DNA of 64,000 nt, taken from contig NZ_QPNC01000008.1 of NCBI RefSeq assembly GCF_003386285.1, forward strand, positions 186,001-250,000. The letters run 5' to 3'. Made by a program: the position numbers and the translations under genes. The stretch is from Nocardiopsis sp. FIRDI 009 (lineage in GTDB: Bacteria; Actinomycetota; Actinomycetes; Streptosporangiales; Streptosporangiaceae). This document shows, one piece after another, positions 1-9,147 of this stretch. Within the stretch, counting starts at the first letter, position 1. Each line of letters begins with the position of its first letter. The notes under the pieces are model-generated. The model did no database searches. It was not told the DNA's origin and saw nothing but the letters and a program-made list of their open reading frames with translations.

Positions 1-687
1 GAGGCTCTCGGCGGCGCCGGCCAGGACGAGGGGCACGCGCGCCTCGTCGACGAGGACGGAGTCGGCCTCGTCGATGATGGCGACGCTGGGCTCGGGCACG
101 ACGCGGTCGTCGACGTCGGTGACCATGCGGTCGCGCAGGACGTCGAAGCCCAGCTCGCTGACGGCCACGTAGGTGACGTCGCAGGCGTAGGCGGCCCGGC
201 GTTCCCGCGGGGTCGACTCCTCGTTGATCCAGCCGACGGTCACGCCGAGCAGGTCGTAGAGGGGACGCATCCACTCGGCGTCACGCCTGGCGAGGTAGTC
301 GTTGACGCTCAGGACGTGCACCCGCTTGCCGCGCAGCGAGAAGCCGGCCGCGGCGAGGGCCCCGGCGAGGGTCTTGCCCTCACCGGTGGCCATCTCGGCG
401 ACGTGTCCGTCGAGCAGGGCCATGACGCCCAGCAGCTGCGAGTCGAAGGGCCGTTCGTCCAGCGCGCGCCTGGCCGCCTCACGGCCGACGGCGCACAACG
501 ACACCAGGTCGCCGCGTTCGTAGGGGAGCTCGGCGTTGCCGAGGTCGATGGCGCGGTCCGTCAGCTCGGTGTCGCTGAGCTCACGCAGACCGTCCTCCTC
601 GGCCTCGATCGCCGGCAGGAGCTTGGTATAGGGCCGCAGATCCACCGCGCCTGGCTTGCCCAGGAGGCGGCGGACGCTTTCCGCCAT
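1..687 (-). CDS. secA2: Accessory Sec translocase ATPase SecA2-like (C-terminus outside window)
   Basis: Only the first 229 codons lie in the window; the frame is still open at base 1. The protein begins MAESVRRLLGKPGAVDLRPY and carries the SecA motor features: a Q-motif-like stretch (RPFDSQLLG, about residues 79-87), the SecA Walker A variant MATGEGKT (99-106), LSVNDYLARRDAEW, and a Walker B/DEAD region IIDEADSVLVDEAR near residue 205-218. SecA couples ATP hydrolysis to export through SecYEG. The short N-terminus, which lacks the usual housekeeping SecA leader, suggests the actinobacterial accessory SecA2 rather than SecA1. That choice is inference because the C-terminal zinc/SecB region cannot be seen. 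ATG chosen at 687; the upstream GGACGA is a weak ribosome site. Confidence 0.85.
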   Translation of the reverse strand, partial: MAESVRRLLGKPGAVDLRPYTKLLPAIEAEEDGLRELSDTELTDRAIDLGNAELPYERGDLVSLCAVGREAARRALDERPFDSQLLGVMALLDGHVAEMATGEGKTLAGALAAAGFSLRGKRVHVLSVNDYLARRDAEWMRPLYDLLGVTVGWINEESTPRERRAAYACDVTYVAVSELGFDVLRDRMVTDVDDRVVPEPSVAIIDEADSVLVDEARVPLVLAGAAESL

Positions 688-749
688 TCGTCCGAACACC
701 ACGCCAGGGTAACGCTGGACACAACCCCCCGGTTCCCGCCGAGGCCCCC

Positions 750-1364
750 TCAGGCGAGTTGGCGGCGCGGTCGCTGCCGGGCCTCCAGGGCCATCGCGTG
801 CTTGACGAGGGTGACCAGGACGCCCACGACGGACTGCCGGTCGCGCGCGTCGCAGTGGACGATCGGCACGTCCGGCGTCAGGTCCAGCGCGTCGCGCAGC
901 TCCTCGACGGTGTAGGCGGCCTCGGGGTCGAAGTCGTTGACGGCCACGACGAAGGGGAGCCGGTACTGGCGCTCGAAGTAGTCCAGCGCCTGGAAGGTGT
1001 CGGCCAGGCGACGGGTGTCGGCCAGGACCACGGCGCCCAGGGCGCCCCGGACCAGGTCGTCCCACATGAACCAGAACCGCTGCTGCCCGGGTGTGCCGAA
1101 CAGGAACAGGGTCAGCTCGGTCTCCAGGGAGATCCGCCCGAAGTCCATCGCGACCGTGGTGCTGGTCTTGTCCGGCGTGTGGGAGAGGTCGTCGACCCCG
1201 GCGCTGGCCTCGGTCACGGCGGCCTCGGTGCGCACGGGAGGGATCTCCGAGACCGCTCCCACGAACGTGGTCTTGCCGACGCCGAAGCCACCGGCCACGA
1301 TGATCTTCGTGGAGAGCCCGGTCGCCGCCTGCGCGTGCTGGGAACTGTTGGTTTGATGGATCAC
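750..1364 (-). CDS. CvnD/MglA-type small GTP-binding protein
   Basis: Ras-like GTPase of the conservon (CvnD) type. G1 box GGFGVGKT at residues 25-32, then an FGTPGQQRF motif in the switch II position, AVVLADTRR, and a VAVNDFD motif in the G4 position. In conservons such proteins act with a sensor kinase-like CvnA, a roadblock CvnB and a DUF742 CvnC at the membrane. Here none of those partners is adjacent: secA2 lies downstream on the same strand and a long non-coding stretch lies upstream, so this is an orphan CvnD. The frame is open back to 1460, but the GTG at 1364 is preferred because AGGA lies about 9 bases upstream and it removes an arginine-rich tail unlike the family N-terminus. Confidence 0.8.
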   Translation of the reverse strand: MIHQTNSSQHAQAATGLSTKIIVAGGFGVGKTTFVGAVSEIPPVRTEAAVTEASAGVDDLSHTPDKTSTTVAMDFGRISLETELTLFLFGTPGQQRFWFMWDDLVRGALGAVVLADTRRLADTFQALDYFERQYRLPFVVAVNDFDPEAAYTVEELRDALDLTPDVPIVHCDARDRQSVVGVLVTLVKHAMALEARQRPRRQLA

Positions 1365-2129
1365 AGTAAGTCCTAGCGGAGAGTGCCGGACGCGCGCACG
1401 GACGGTGGGTTGGCGCGTCCCGGGCTTGAGGGGCGCGGTCTCCCCCCGGGTCCGAACCACCGCGAGGGTCGCCGCCCCTGGAACCTAACACCGGAACGCC
1501 GTCGGTGAAGGCGATTTGGCGCAGTGTGACGCGGCTCCCGCCCACCGCGCTCCCGGTCCCCGGGCACGGCGGTGCGCCACGGGGCCGACCGAGGAACCTC
1601 GTGGCGGGCGGTCCGCGGATGCGGACACACGGTAACCAGCAAAGCACGGAACCGTACCCCGGGGAACCGACTTTACGACTTTGTGAGCGGCCGTTTCCGG
1701 CCGCTTTCGGCCGCATCGATCCCTGTCCGGGACCGGCGGCGGAGTCTACGGTGGAGGACGGGGCACTCGCCAAGGATCGGTCGCCGGGACTCCTGGCACG
1801 AGCGGGCGACCGAGGGGGGCGCCTCGGCGGCGCACCCGGGGCGACGCGCCCGCGAACCGACGCCTCGCTCTTCGGTGTCGGGGGCGGGTGGCGACCCGAG
1901 TCCGACGCCCACGGAGCCCGTCGGCCCACATCCGTCCACGTGGGTCGGCGGGCCCGTTCCGCGCAAGGCGCCCGCCCGTCACCCGCAGCCTGTGGACGAC
2001 CCGGACGGCGGCGCCGGTTGCCCGTAGGATGGACGCAGCCCCTTCCCACGTCGGAGCCGCACGTCGGCGGGCGCGGGAGCCGGGGGCGCGCCCGAGCACC
2101 GATTCTCCCGAGGGAGCCGAGAACCCCAC
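1365..2129. other. Long intergenic region upstream of hisS
   Basis: No convincing gene in about 765 bases: the open frames here are basic/proline-rich and carry no recognisable domain. It holds a short tandem array near 1687-1717 in which CGGCCG is repeated three times at a 10-11 base period, and a -10-like TAGGAT at 2025-2030 about 100 bases before hisS. I see no tRNA-like or clear riboswitch fold. Confidence 0.5.
2025..2030 (+). promoter_or_regulatory. Possible -10 element for hisS
   Basis: TAGGAT matches the actinobacterial housekeeping -10 (TANNNT), about 100 bases before the hisS start. No good -35 is visible at the right spacing, so this is tentative. Confidence 0.3.
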
Positions 2130-3464
2130 ATGTCCGAGCAGCGCGTCGTCCGCCCCACTCCCATCAGCGGTTTCCCCGAGTGGACCCCACAGGTCCGGGC
2201 CGTGGAGCAGCGTTGGCTGGACCATATCCGCGCCGGGTTCGAGTCCTACGGCTTCGCGTCCGTGGAGACGCCCTCGGTGGAGAACCTGGACGTGCTGATG
2301 GCCAAGGGCGAGACCTCCCAGGAGGTCTACACCCTGCACCGGCTCCAGGCGGACGCCAAGGACGACTCCGACGCCAGGCTCGGGCTGCACTTCGACCTCA
2401 CCGTGCCCTTCGCGCGGTACGTCGCCCAGCACTTCAACGAGCTGACCTTCCCGTTCAAGCGCTACCAGATGCAGCGCGTCTGGCGCGGGGAGCGCCCCCA
2501 GGAGGGCCGGTACCGCGAGTTCACCCAGTGCGACATCGACGTCATCAACGTCGACTCCGTCCCGCTGCACTTCGACGCCGAGCTGCCGCGGATCGTCCAC
2601 CAGGTGCTCAGCGGCCTGGACCTGCCCTCCTGGACGCTCAACGTCAACAACCGCAAGGTCCTCCAGGGCTTCTACGAGGGCCTGGAGGTCAAGGACCCGA
2701 TCGCGGTCATCCGCGCCGTGGACAAGCTGCACAAGATCGGCGACGACGGCGTGCGCGACATCCTCCTCGGCGAGGGCCTGAGCGACGAACAGGCCGACGC
2801 GTGCCTGGCCCTGGCCCGGGTGCGCGGCACCGGCGAGGACGTCGCCGGGAAGGTCGAGGCGCTGGGGGTCGCCTCGGACCTCCTCTCCGAGGGGCTGGAG
2901 GAACTCACCTTCGTCCTGGACGAGCTGGCCGACCTGCCCGAGGGGAGCGTGGTCGCGGACCTGTCCATCGCGCGCGGGCTGGACTACTACACCGGCACCG
3001 TCTACGAGGCCTCCTTCGACGACGACCCCGCCTACGGCAGCATCTGCGCGGGCGGCCGCTACGAGGACCTGGCGGGCCAGTTCATCCGCCGCCGCCTGCC
3101 CGGGGTGGGCATCTCCATCGGCCTGACCCGCATCTTCGCCAAGCTCGTGGCGGAGGGTCGGATCCAGGAGGGACGCGTGTGCCCCACCGACGTCATGGTG
3201 GTGGTGCCGAACGCCGAGCGCCGCAAGGAGGCCCTGCGCACCGGGGCGCTCCTGCGCGAGCGCGGTTTCAACACCGAGGTGTTCCACTCCACCGCCAAGG
3301 TCGGCAAGCAGATCCAGTACGCGTCGAAGAAGGGCATCCCCTTCGTCTGGTTCCCGCCCTTCGGCGAGGACGGCGACCACGAGGTCAAGGACATGGCCTC
3401 CGGCGAGCAGGGTCCGGCCGACCCGGCGACCTGGCGTCCCGCCGACGACGGCGCCACCGGTTAG
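2130..3464 (+). CDS. hisS: Histidine-tRNA ligase
   Basis: Class II aminoacyl-tRNA synthetase that charges tRNA-His. 444 residues, in the usual range for HisRS. Visible family marks are an N-terminal GFPEWTPQVRAVEQRWLDHI segment, motif 2 with RVWRGERPQEGRYREFTQCD, the histidine-binding signature ARGLDYYTGTVYE, the motif 3 region LPGVGISIGLTRIF, and a C-terminal anticodon-binding domain starting around VCPTDVMVVVPNAE. ATG at 2130. The gene stands alone, preceded by a long non-coding stretch and followed by a hairpin. Whether this is the only hisS in the genome cannot be told from the window. Confidence 0.95.
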   Translation: MSEQRVVRPTPISGFPEWTPQVRAVEQRWLDHIRAGFESYGFASVETPSVENLDVLMAKGETSQEVYTLHRLQADAKDDSDARLGLHFDLTVPFARYVAQHFNELTFPFKRYQMQRVWRGERPQEGRYREFTQCDIDVINVDSVPLHFDAELPRIVHQVLSGLDLPSWTLNVNNRKVLQGFYEGLEVKDPIAVIRAVDKLHKIGDDGVRDILLGEGLSDEQADACLALARVRGTGEDVAGKVEALGVASDLLSEGLEELTFVLDELADLPEGSVVADLSIARGLDYYTGTVYEASFDDDPAYGSICAGGRYEDLAGQFIRRRLPGVGISIGLTRIFAKLVAEGRIQEGRVCPTDVMVVVPNAERRKEALRTGALLRERGFNTEVFHSTAKVGKQIQYASKKGIPFVWFPPFGEDGDHEVKDMASGEQGPADPATWRPADDGATG

Positions 3465-3475
3465 CACCAACGGTC

Positions 3476-3508
3476 CCGGCATGGGCGGTTTCTGGCCGCT
3501 CATGCCGG
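3476..3508. terminator. Hairpin after hisS
   Basis: Inverted repeat CCGGCATGGGCGG / CCGCTCATGCCGG, 13 bp with one mismatch and a 7-base loop, 11 bases after the hisS stop. There is no U-tract, as is usual for actinomycete terminators. Confidence 0.6.
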
Positions 3509-3630
3509 AACCGGCCATTCACGAGACAGCTCCGGCCGGTCGGTGGGAGACTGGAGGCAGGCTGTTCCCGTGCCGTGGCGCCACCCGGGTGCGCGCCGCG
3601 GGCCGATTCGGTGTCCAAGTAATCGAGGCC

Positions 3631-6084
3631 ATGTCTCATCCCCGCCACAACCTGCCCCTGTCCGCTGGCGAGTTCATCCGGTTCGTCGGTCGTGAGCGCG
3701 ACATCGTCGACCTGGGCCGCCTTCTCGGAACCGCCAGGATGGTCACGCTCACCGGGACCGGCGGCATCGGGAAGACGCGGCTCGCCCTCCACCTCGCCGA
3801 ACGCGTGCTCCGCCGGTTCCCCGACGGCGTGCGCTTCATCGACCTGAGCGAGGCCTCCACCCACGACCAGGCCCTGCGCACGGTCGCCAACGGCCTCCAG
3901 GCGGTGGAGGACGACGCCCGTACGGTGATGGAGGCGATCATCACCGCGCTGCGCACCCAGAACCTGCTGCTCCTGCTGGACACCTGCGAACACGCCGTCG
4001 GTCCGATGGCCGAACTGTGCCAGGCGGTCCTGCGCGACTGCCCCCGGGTGCGCATCCTCGCCACCAGCCGCCAGCCCCTGCACGTGCCCCAGGAGAACAT
4101 CTGGCGCGTGCCCCCGCTCTCCCTCCCCGCCCGGCCGACCCCCACCGACCCCTACGCCGCCGACCCGGCGCCCATCCCCCGCCGCGACACCCAGCGCTAC
4201 GAGTCGGTGCGCCTGTTCGTCACCCGGGCCCACGCGGCCCGCTCCGGGTTCGAGATGACCCGCGAGAACTCCGGCTACATCGCCGAGATCTGCCGGATGC
4301 TCGACGGCATGCCGCTGGCCATCGAACTGGCCGCCGCCCGGGTGCGCGTGCTCTCCGTCCAGCAGATCCTGCGCCGCCTGGACGACCGCTTCCGGCTGCT
4401 CACCAGTGACGGCTCCGACGACCTGCCCGCCCGCCAGCGCACCCTGCGCGCGGTCCTGGAGTGGAGCCACGACCTGCTGTCGGAGTCCGAACGCCGGCTG
4501 CTGCACCGGTTGTCGGTGTTCACCACGTGGTACCTGGAGGTCGCCGAGGAGGTGTGCTCCGGCGACGGCGTCGACCCCGCCGACATCCTCCCGCTGCACT
4601 TCTCCCTCGTCGACAAGTCGCTCGTGGTGATGGACGCCGAGGTCGACGGCACCACGCACTACCGGCTCACCGAGACCGTCCGCGCCTACGCCGCCGAGCA
4701 CCTGGCCGAAAGCGGCGACGAGGACGAGCGCTGGGAACGCTACCTGGACTTCAGCGTCCGTCGGCTGGAGGAGATGGCCGCGAACGTCGGCAAGCCGATG
4801 GCCTGGGAGGACCGGCTGGGCCAGCTCCGCTTCCTCGACCACCACCGCGACAACCACGCCCGGGTGACGCAGTGGGCGGTCTCCCACGGCCGGGTGGACG
4901 AGGCCCTGCGCGTGTGCGTGGCGCTGCGGCCGTACTGGATGATCCGCGACCTGGCCGCCGAGGGGAGCCGCGCCCTGGAGACCGTCCTGGCCACCGACCC
5001 CGACCACCAGTCCCCCACCCTGCGCACGCGTGCCCTGGCGCTCCACGCCGAACTCCGGCTCGACCTGGACCCCGCCCCGCGCGTCACCGCCCTGGCCCAG
5101 TGCGCTCTGGAGGCCGCACGGGCCTGCCGGGAAGCCGGGGCGGCCGCCTCCGCGCTGACCACCCTGGCGGCGCTGGCCCTGCGCACGGGTTCGCTGGAGG
5201 AGGGGCAGCGGTGCGCCGAGCGGGCCCGGTCGTGGGCACGGGACGCCGGGGACCCCATCACCGAGGGGAGCCTGCTCGGTGTGCTCGCCCAGCTGGCCCG
5301 CCGCCGGAACGAGACCGACGAGGCGGTCCGCCACCTGGAGTACAGCATGGAGGTGGCCGAGGGGCTGGGCGACCGGTGGAGTGTCGCCCGCAGCCTGCAC
5401 GGCCTGGGCACCATCGCCGCCGAGGAGCGCGACCACGAGCGCGCCCGGGGGTTGCTCTCGGAGGCGCTGGAGGTCTTCCGCGAGTTGGAGGCGGCCCCGG
5501 CCGCGGCCCGCTGCGCCCGCGCCCTGGGGCGGCTGTTGTTGAACGAGGGCGAGGTTCTGGAGGCCCGAGAGCCGCTGTCGACCTGTCTGCGGGTGAGTTT
5601 CACCTCCGGGCAGCGGATCGCCGTGGCCCGTGCCCTGGAGGCGCTGGCCGAGCTCGCGTTGGCGGAGCGGGAGGCCGAACGGGCGGCGGCCCTGGCCGGT
5701 GTGGCCTCGGACCTGAGGACGTCGCTGGGCCGCCCCTCGGCCGAGACCGTCCGCCTGCGCTCGGCGGTGGAGCGGTGCGTGGGAGCGGCCCGGGCCACCG
5801 AGGCGTGGAACGCCTGGCGCGCCCTTCCCCTGGAGCAGGTCCGGGACCGTGCCCTGGCCTTTCCCCGGGCCAGCGGCCGCGCCACCGGCCCCGAGTCGCT
5901 GACCCCCCGGGAACGGGAGATCGCCGAACTCGTGGAGGAGGGCCTGTCGAATCGTGAAATAGCAGAACGATTGACCATCAGTCAGGCGACCGCCGCGCGA
6001 CACGTCGCGAACATCTTCAGAAAACTCTCGATTTCGTCGAGAACGCAGTTGACCGGCTGGACCTCCGCCACGGATTCCGGATGA
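3631..6084 (+). CDS. STAND-type LuxR-family regulator, copy 1
   Basis: Large regulator (817 residues) with three parts. An N-terminal NTPase has a P-loop TGTGGIGKT (about residues 41-49) and a Walker B-like LLLLLDTCEH. A long alpha-helical, TPR-like middle is rich in Ala/Leu/Arg pairs. A C-terminal LuxR helix-turn-helix reads LTPREREIAELVEEGLSNRE...ATAARHVANIFRKL. Such STAND proteins are thought to oligomerise on ATP and ligand binding and then control nearby genes; the ligand is unknown. The frame opens upstream at 3481, but that start falls inside the hisS hairpin. The ATG at 3631 (MSHPRHNLPLSAGEFIRFVG) aligns with the start of copy 2, and both have a GAGG- or GAAGG-type site close to the ATG. 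The next gene is a diverged paralogue. Confidence 0.85.
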   Translation: MSHPRHNLPLSAGEFIRFVGRERDIVDLGRLLGTARMVTLTGTGGIGKTRLALHLAERVLRRFPDGVRFIDLSEASTHDQALRTVANGLQAVEDDARTVMEAIITALRTQNLLLLLDTCEHAVGPMAELCQAVLRDCPRVRILATSRQPLHVPQENIWRVPPLSLPARPTPTDPYAADPAPIPRRDTQRYESVRLFVTRAHAARSGFEMTRENSGYIAEICRMLDGMPLAIELAAARVRVLSVQQILRRLDDRFRLLTSDGSDDLPARQRTLRAVLEWSHDLLSESERRLLHRLSVFTTWYLEVAEEVCSGDGVDPADILPLHFSLVDKSLVVMDAEVDGTTHYRLTETVRAYAAEHLAESGDEDERWERYLDFSVRRLEEMAANVGKPMAWEDRLGQLRFLDHHRDNHARVTQWAVSHGRVDEALRVCVALRPYWMIRDLAAEGSRALETVLATDPDHQSPTLRTRALALHAELRLDLDPAPRVTALAQCALEAARACREAGAAASALTTLAALALRTGSLEEGQRCAERARSWARDAGDPITEGSLLGVLAQLARRRNETDEAVRHLEYSMEVAEGLGDRWSVARSLHGLGTIAAEERDHERARGLLSEALEVFRELEAAPAAARCARALGRLLLNEGEVLEAREPLSTCLRVSFTSGQRIAVARALEALAELALAEREAERAAALAGVASDLRTSLGRPSAETVRLRSAVERCVGAARATEAWNAWRALPLEQVRDRALAFPRASGRATGPESLTPREREIAELVEEGLSNREIAERLTISQATAARHVANIFRKLSISSRTQLTGWTSATDSG

Positions 6085-6241
6085 GAGGCGGCGTGTTGTC
6101 CGGAAGCACTTGCACAGTGCGCGTGCACACGCTAAACCAGAAACTCGAAGTACCACGTCCCACCTCCCTACGTGTTCGTCCCTGCCCCCTTTCCTCCGCA
6201 CTGGTGAAGACCTTCCCCGACCGCCCCTACATGTGAAGGCC

Positions 6242-8767
6242 ATGGCACCTCTGACCGCGCCCGCGCGGCACAACCTCCCTCGGCCGGGTACCGGCTTCGT
6301 GGGCCGCGAACGGGATCTGAGCGACCTGCTCCGGCTCCTCGGTTCCAGCCGTTCCGTCACCCTGTGCGGGCCCGACGGCCTCGGAAAGACCCGGTTGGCG
6401 CTGCGGGTCGCGGAGCAGTCCACCGTCTCCTTCCCCGACGGGGTGTGGATCGCCGACCTCACCGACGCGAGCACGACGCTGGAGGTCTACGCCCGTGTGG
6501 CGAACGCGGTCGGCGTGGTCGAGGAGCCCGGCCAGCCGTTGTCGGTGACGGTGACCGAGGCGCTGCGCTCGCGTCGCCTCCTGCTCGTCCTCGATCCGTG
6601 CGACCACCTCACCGACGCGGTGACGGAGGTGGGCGAGACCCTGCTGACCTCGTGCCCCGCCGTGACGGTGCTGCTCACCAGCCGGGACCCGATCCGCCTG
6701 TGCGGCGGGACCGTGTGGCGGGTCCCTCCGATGGCCCTGCCGGTGGCCGCGCGCAACGCGCCGCCGCCGGACCCCGCCAACGCCGAGGCGGTCCGGCTGT
6801 TCCTGGACCGGGCCCGTGCCCGCGACCCCCGCTTCACGGTCTCGGGCCGGGAGCTGGAGTCGGTGGCGGTGCTGTGCGACCTGGCCGGCGGGGTGCCGCT
6901 GGGCATCGAGGTGCTCGGCGCGAGCGCCCCGGGGACGGGTGCGGAGGCCCTCGCCGAGGCGCTGCGCTCGCACCTGTCCTCACCGGACGTGCGCCCCGGC
7001 CCGGGGCAGGCCGTGGCACGCAACGAGGTGCTGCCGCTGGTGCTGGACTTCGTCTACGGGAACCTCACCGAACAGCAGCGGCTGCTGCTGTGCCGGCTGT
7101 CGGTGTTCCGCGGGTGGGACCTGGAGCTGGCCGAGCAGGTGTGCGCCGATGAGGACCTGCCGGAGACGGACATCCTCGACCTGCTCACCTCCCTGCTCAA
7201 CCGGTCGCTGATCACGGTGACCGGTGAGTTCGAGGGCCGGGTGCGCTACCGGCTCCCCGGAGCCGTACGCGACTTCGCCCGGGAGCGGCTGGCCGAACGG
7301 GGCGAGGCCGAGCGGTTCCAGGAACGGCTCCTGGCGCGGATGCTGCGGTTGGTGGAGGACCTGGGGCGACGGCTGGAGTCGAGTCAGTCGATGCCCTGGA
7401 CGGAGCGGGACTCCGGCCGCCAGCGGGTCATCGCCGAGTTCTCCACGCTGCGCGCGGTCCTGCGGTGGGCCTACGAGCACGGCGCCGCCGAACCGGGGCT
7501 GCGGCTGTGCGTGAGCCTGGTCGCCCACTGGGTCAGCCACCAGTCCTACGCCGAGGGCGCGCACTGGATGGACCTGCTGCTCGGGCTGGAGGGCGCGGCC
7601 AAGGCCCCGTCGCGCGCCCGTGCCCTGGTCGGCCGGGCCCAGCTCGCCCGGGTGCGGCGCGACCACGAACGCGCCCTGGCCCTGGGCGAGGAGGGGCTGC
7701 GGCTGTGCCGGGAGGCGGGGGACGACGCGTTCGTCCGCACCTGCCTCAACCTGCTCGCGCTCGTGGAGGTGCGCACCCGCCACCTGGACCGGGCGGCGGT
7801 ACGGGTCGAGGAGGCCCTGCGGCTGTGCCGCGAGGCCGGGGACCTGTGGGGTGAGGCGATCGCCCTCGGGACGCGGGCCGCGCTGGTCGCGCGGCAGGGC
7901 GACTACCCCAGCGCCGACCACCACTACAACGCGGCGCTGACCCTGCTGCGCGGGATCGACCACCGCTGGGGCGTCGGCGTCATCCTCATCGGGCAGGCCG
8001 GGGCGGCGGAGGCCAGCGGCGACCTGATGACCGCAGACCGCTGCTACCGCGAGGCCCTGGACACCCAGCGGCTGATCGGGGCGGCCGCGGAGGAGGCCCG
8101 CTGCCTGTCGGGCATCGGGCGGGTCGCCCACGCCCAGGGGCACACCGAGCAGGCCCTCGACTACCTGAGCGAGGGGCTCGTCCTCAGCCACACGACCGGG
8201 CAGCGTGCGGAGGCGGCGCGTACCCTGACCGCGGTCGCGCGGGTGGCGTTCGACCTGGGTCGGCGCGAGTCCGCGTGCCGCCTGGCCGGCGCGGCCGCAC
8301 GGGTCCGGGACCGTCTGGGGCTGCCCACGCACCCCGCGCCCTGGCCGTTCACGGACCGGGAGCGGGTCCGGCGGCGCAGGCGGCAGTTGGTCGGCTGGTG
8401 GAAACAGGGCCGCGCGCTGGAGCTCACCGAGGCGGTCAGGGAGGCCGAGCGGCTGTCCGAGGAGGGGCGACGGCCGCCGTCACGGCGGTCGTCGGGCGGA
8501 CGGCGCAACGGGACGCGGCCGGGGCGCGCGGAGGCGTCCGCCGCTCCCCCGCCGGAGTCGACCAGTCCGCAGCAGCGGCTGACCCGGCGGGAGCTGGAGA
8601 TCGCGCGCCTGGTGAGCACCGGTAAGAGCAACCCGGAGATCGCTCGGGCGCTGTTCATCACGCCGTCGACGGCGGCCCGGCACGTCGCCAACATCAACCG
8701 GAAGATGGGGTTCCACTCGCGCACCCAGATCACGGCCTGGATCGAGCGGCACAGCGCCTCCGGGTGA
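6242..8767 (+). CDS. STAND-type LuxR-family regulator, copy 2
   Basis: 841-residue paralogue of the preceding gene, with the same N-terminal block (RHNLPRPGTGFVGRERDLSDL), a P-loop CGPDGLGKTRLAL, a Walker B-like LLLVLDPCDH, a helical TPR-like middle and a C-terminal LuxR domain (LTRRELEIARLVSTGKSNPE...STAARHVANINRKM). The P-loop has an Asp where copy 1 has Gly, and the linker before the helix-turn-helix is longer and basic (about 8460-8570). ATG at 6242 has GAAGG just upstream; in-frame starts further upstream lack domain support. The pair looks like a tandem duplication that diverged. Downstream lies the AMP-binding-like gene, a possible but unproven target. Confidence 0.85.
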   Translation: MAPLTAPARHNLPRPGTGFVGRERDLSDLLRLLGSSRSVTLCGPDGLGKTRLALRVAEQSTVSFPDGVWIADLTDASTTLEVYARVANAVGVVEEPGQPLSVTVTEALRSRRLLLVLDPCDHLTDAVTEVGETLLTSCPAVTVLLTSRDPIRLCGGTVWRVPPMALPVAARNAPPPDPANAEAVRLFLDRARARDPRFTVSGRELESVAVLCDLAGGVPLGIEVLGASAPGTGAEALAEALRSHLSSPDVRPGPGQAVARNEVLPLVLDFVYGNLTEQQRLLLCRLSVFRGWDLELAEQVCADEDLPETDILDLLTSLLNRSLITVTGEFEGRVRYRLPGAVRDFARERLAERGEAERFQERLLARMLRLVEDLGRRLESSQSMPWTERDSGRQRVIAEFSTLRAVLRWAYEHGAAEPGLRLCVSLVAHWVSHQSYAEGAHWMDLLLGLEGAAKAPSRARALVGRAQLARVRRDHERALALGEEGLRLCREAGDDAFVRTCLNLLALVEVRTRHLDRAAVRVEEALRLCREAGDLWGEAIALGTRAALVARQGDYPSADHHYNAALTLLRGIDHRWGVGVILIGQAGAAEASGDLMTADRCYREALDTQRLIGAAAEEARCLSGIGRVAHAQGHTEQALDYLSEGLVLSHTTGQRAEAARTLTAVARVAFDLGRRESACRLAGAAARVRDRLGLPTHPAPWPFTDRERVRRRRRQLVGWWKQGRALELTEAVREAERLSEEGRRPPSRRSSGGRRNGTRPGRAEASAAPPPESTSPQQRLTRRELEIARLVSTGKSNPEIARALFITPSTAARHVANINRKMGFHSRTQITAWIERHSASG

Positions 8768-9147
8768 ACTGACACAGACCACCGGGTGGTCGCCCGGTAT
8801 CCGCGCGGCATGAATCTACATATGCATCTGCACCGCAACATGCATGTGCATCTGGCCGTGAAGGCGTTAGGCTTCCAGCTATGGGACTTCGGGCCCGCGG
8901 CACCCCGCGGTGACGCGCCCACCGGGGTCCCTGAAGCGGCCGTCGGCCCCGGACCGAACACGGGGAGTCGGCGGACCGTCAACCCCGGGCCCGCCCCGGG
9001 GTCGGTGGAGAACCGTGCCGGGCCCTGGCGCCCCCAGGGGAGGGGACAGGCGTCGAACGCCCGGCACGGCGCGCCGGGCTCGCCACGTGGAGGGGGCGTG
9101 ACGAGCCCGGATAGCCGAACCGCCGCCTGGGAGAGCTGGGGGTACGC
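8768..9147. other. Intergenic region with TGCAT-repeat cluster
   Basis: About 380 bases. An A/T-richer patch at 8810-8860 carries repeated TGCATCTG words (ATGCATCTGCACC, then ATGTGCATCTGG) and overlapping ATGCAT palindromes. The rest is G/C-rich with a CCCGGGCCCGCCCCGGGG palindromic stretch at 8984-9001. An open frame from 8811 would encode a His/Met-rich start (MNLHMHLHRNMHVHL), but it has no ribosome site and turns into low-complexity Gly/Pro sequence, so it is not annotated as a gene. Confidence 0.45.

Noticed and set aside
1505-3622. Very long open frame overlapping hisS in another frame
   Set aside because: Composition is Arg/Pro/Gly-rich, typical of a shadow frame in high-G+C DNA; hisS in the other frame has full family motifs.
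3385-6474. 1029-codon minus-strand open frame over the first STAND-LuxR gene
   Set aside because: Low-complexity Gly/Gln/Val/Asp-rich product with no domain, antisense to a clear gene.
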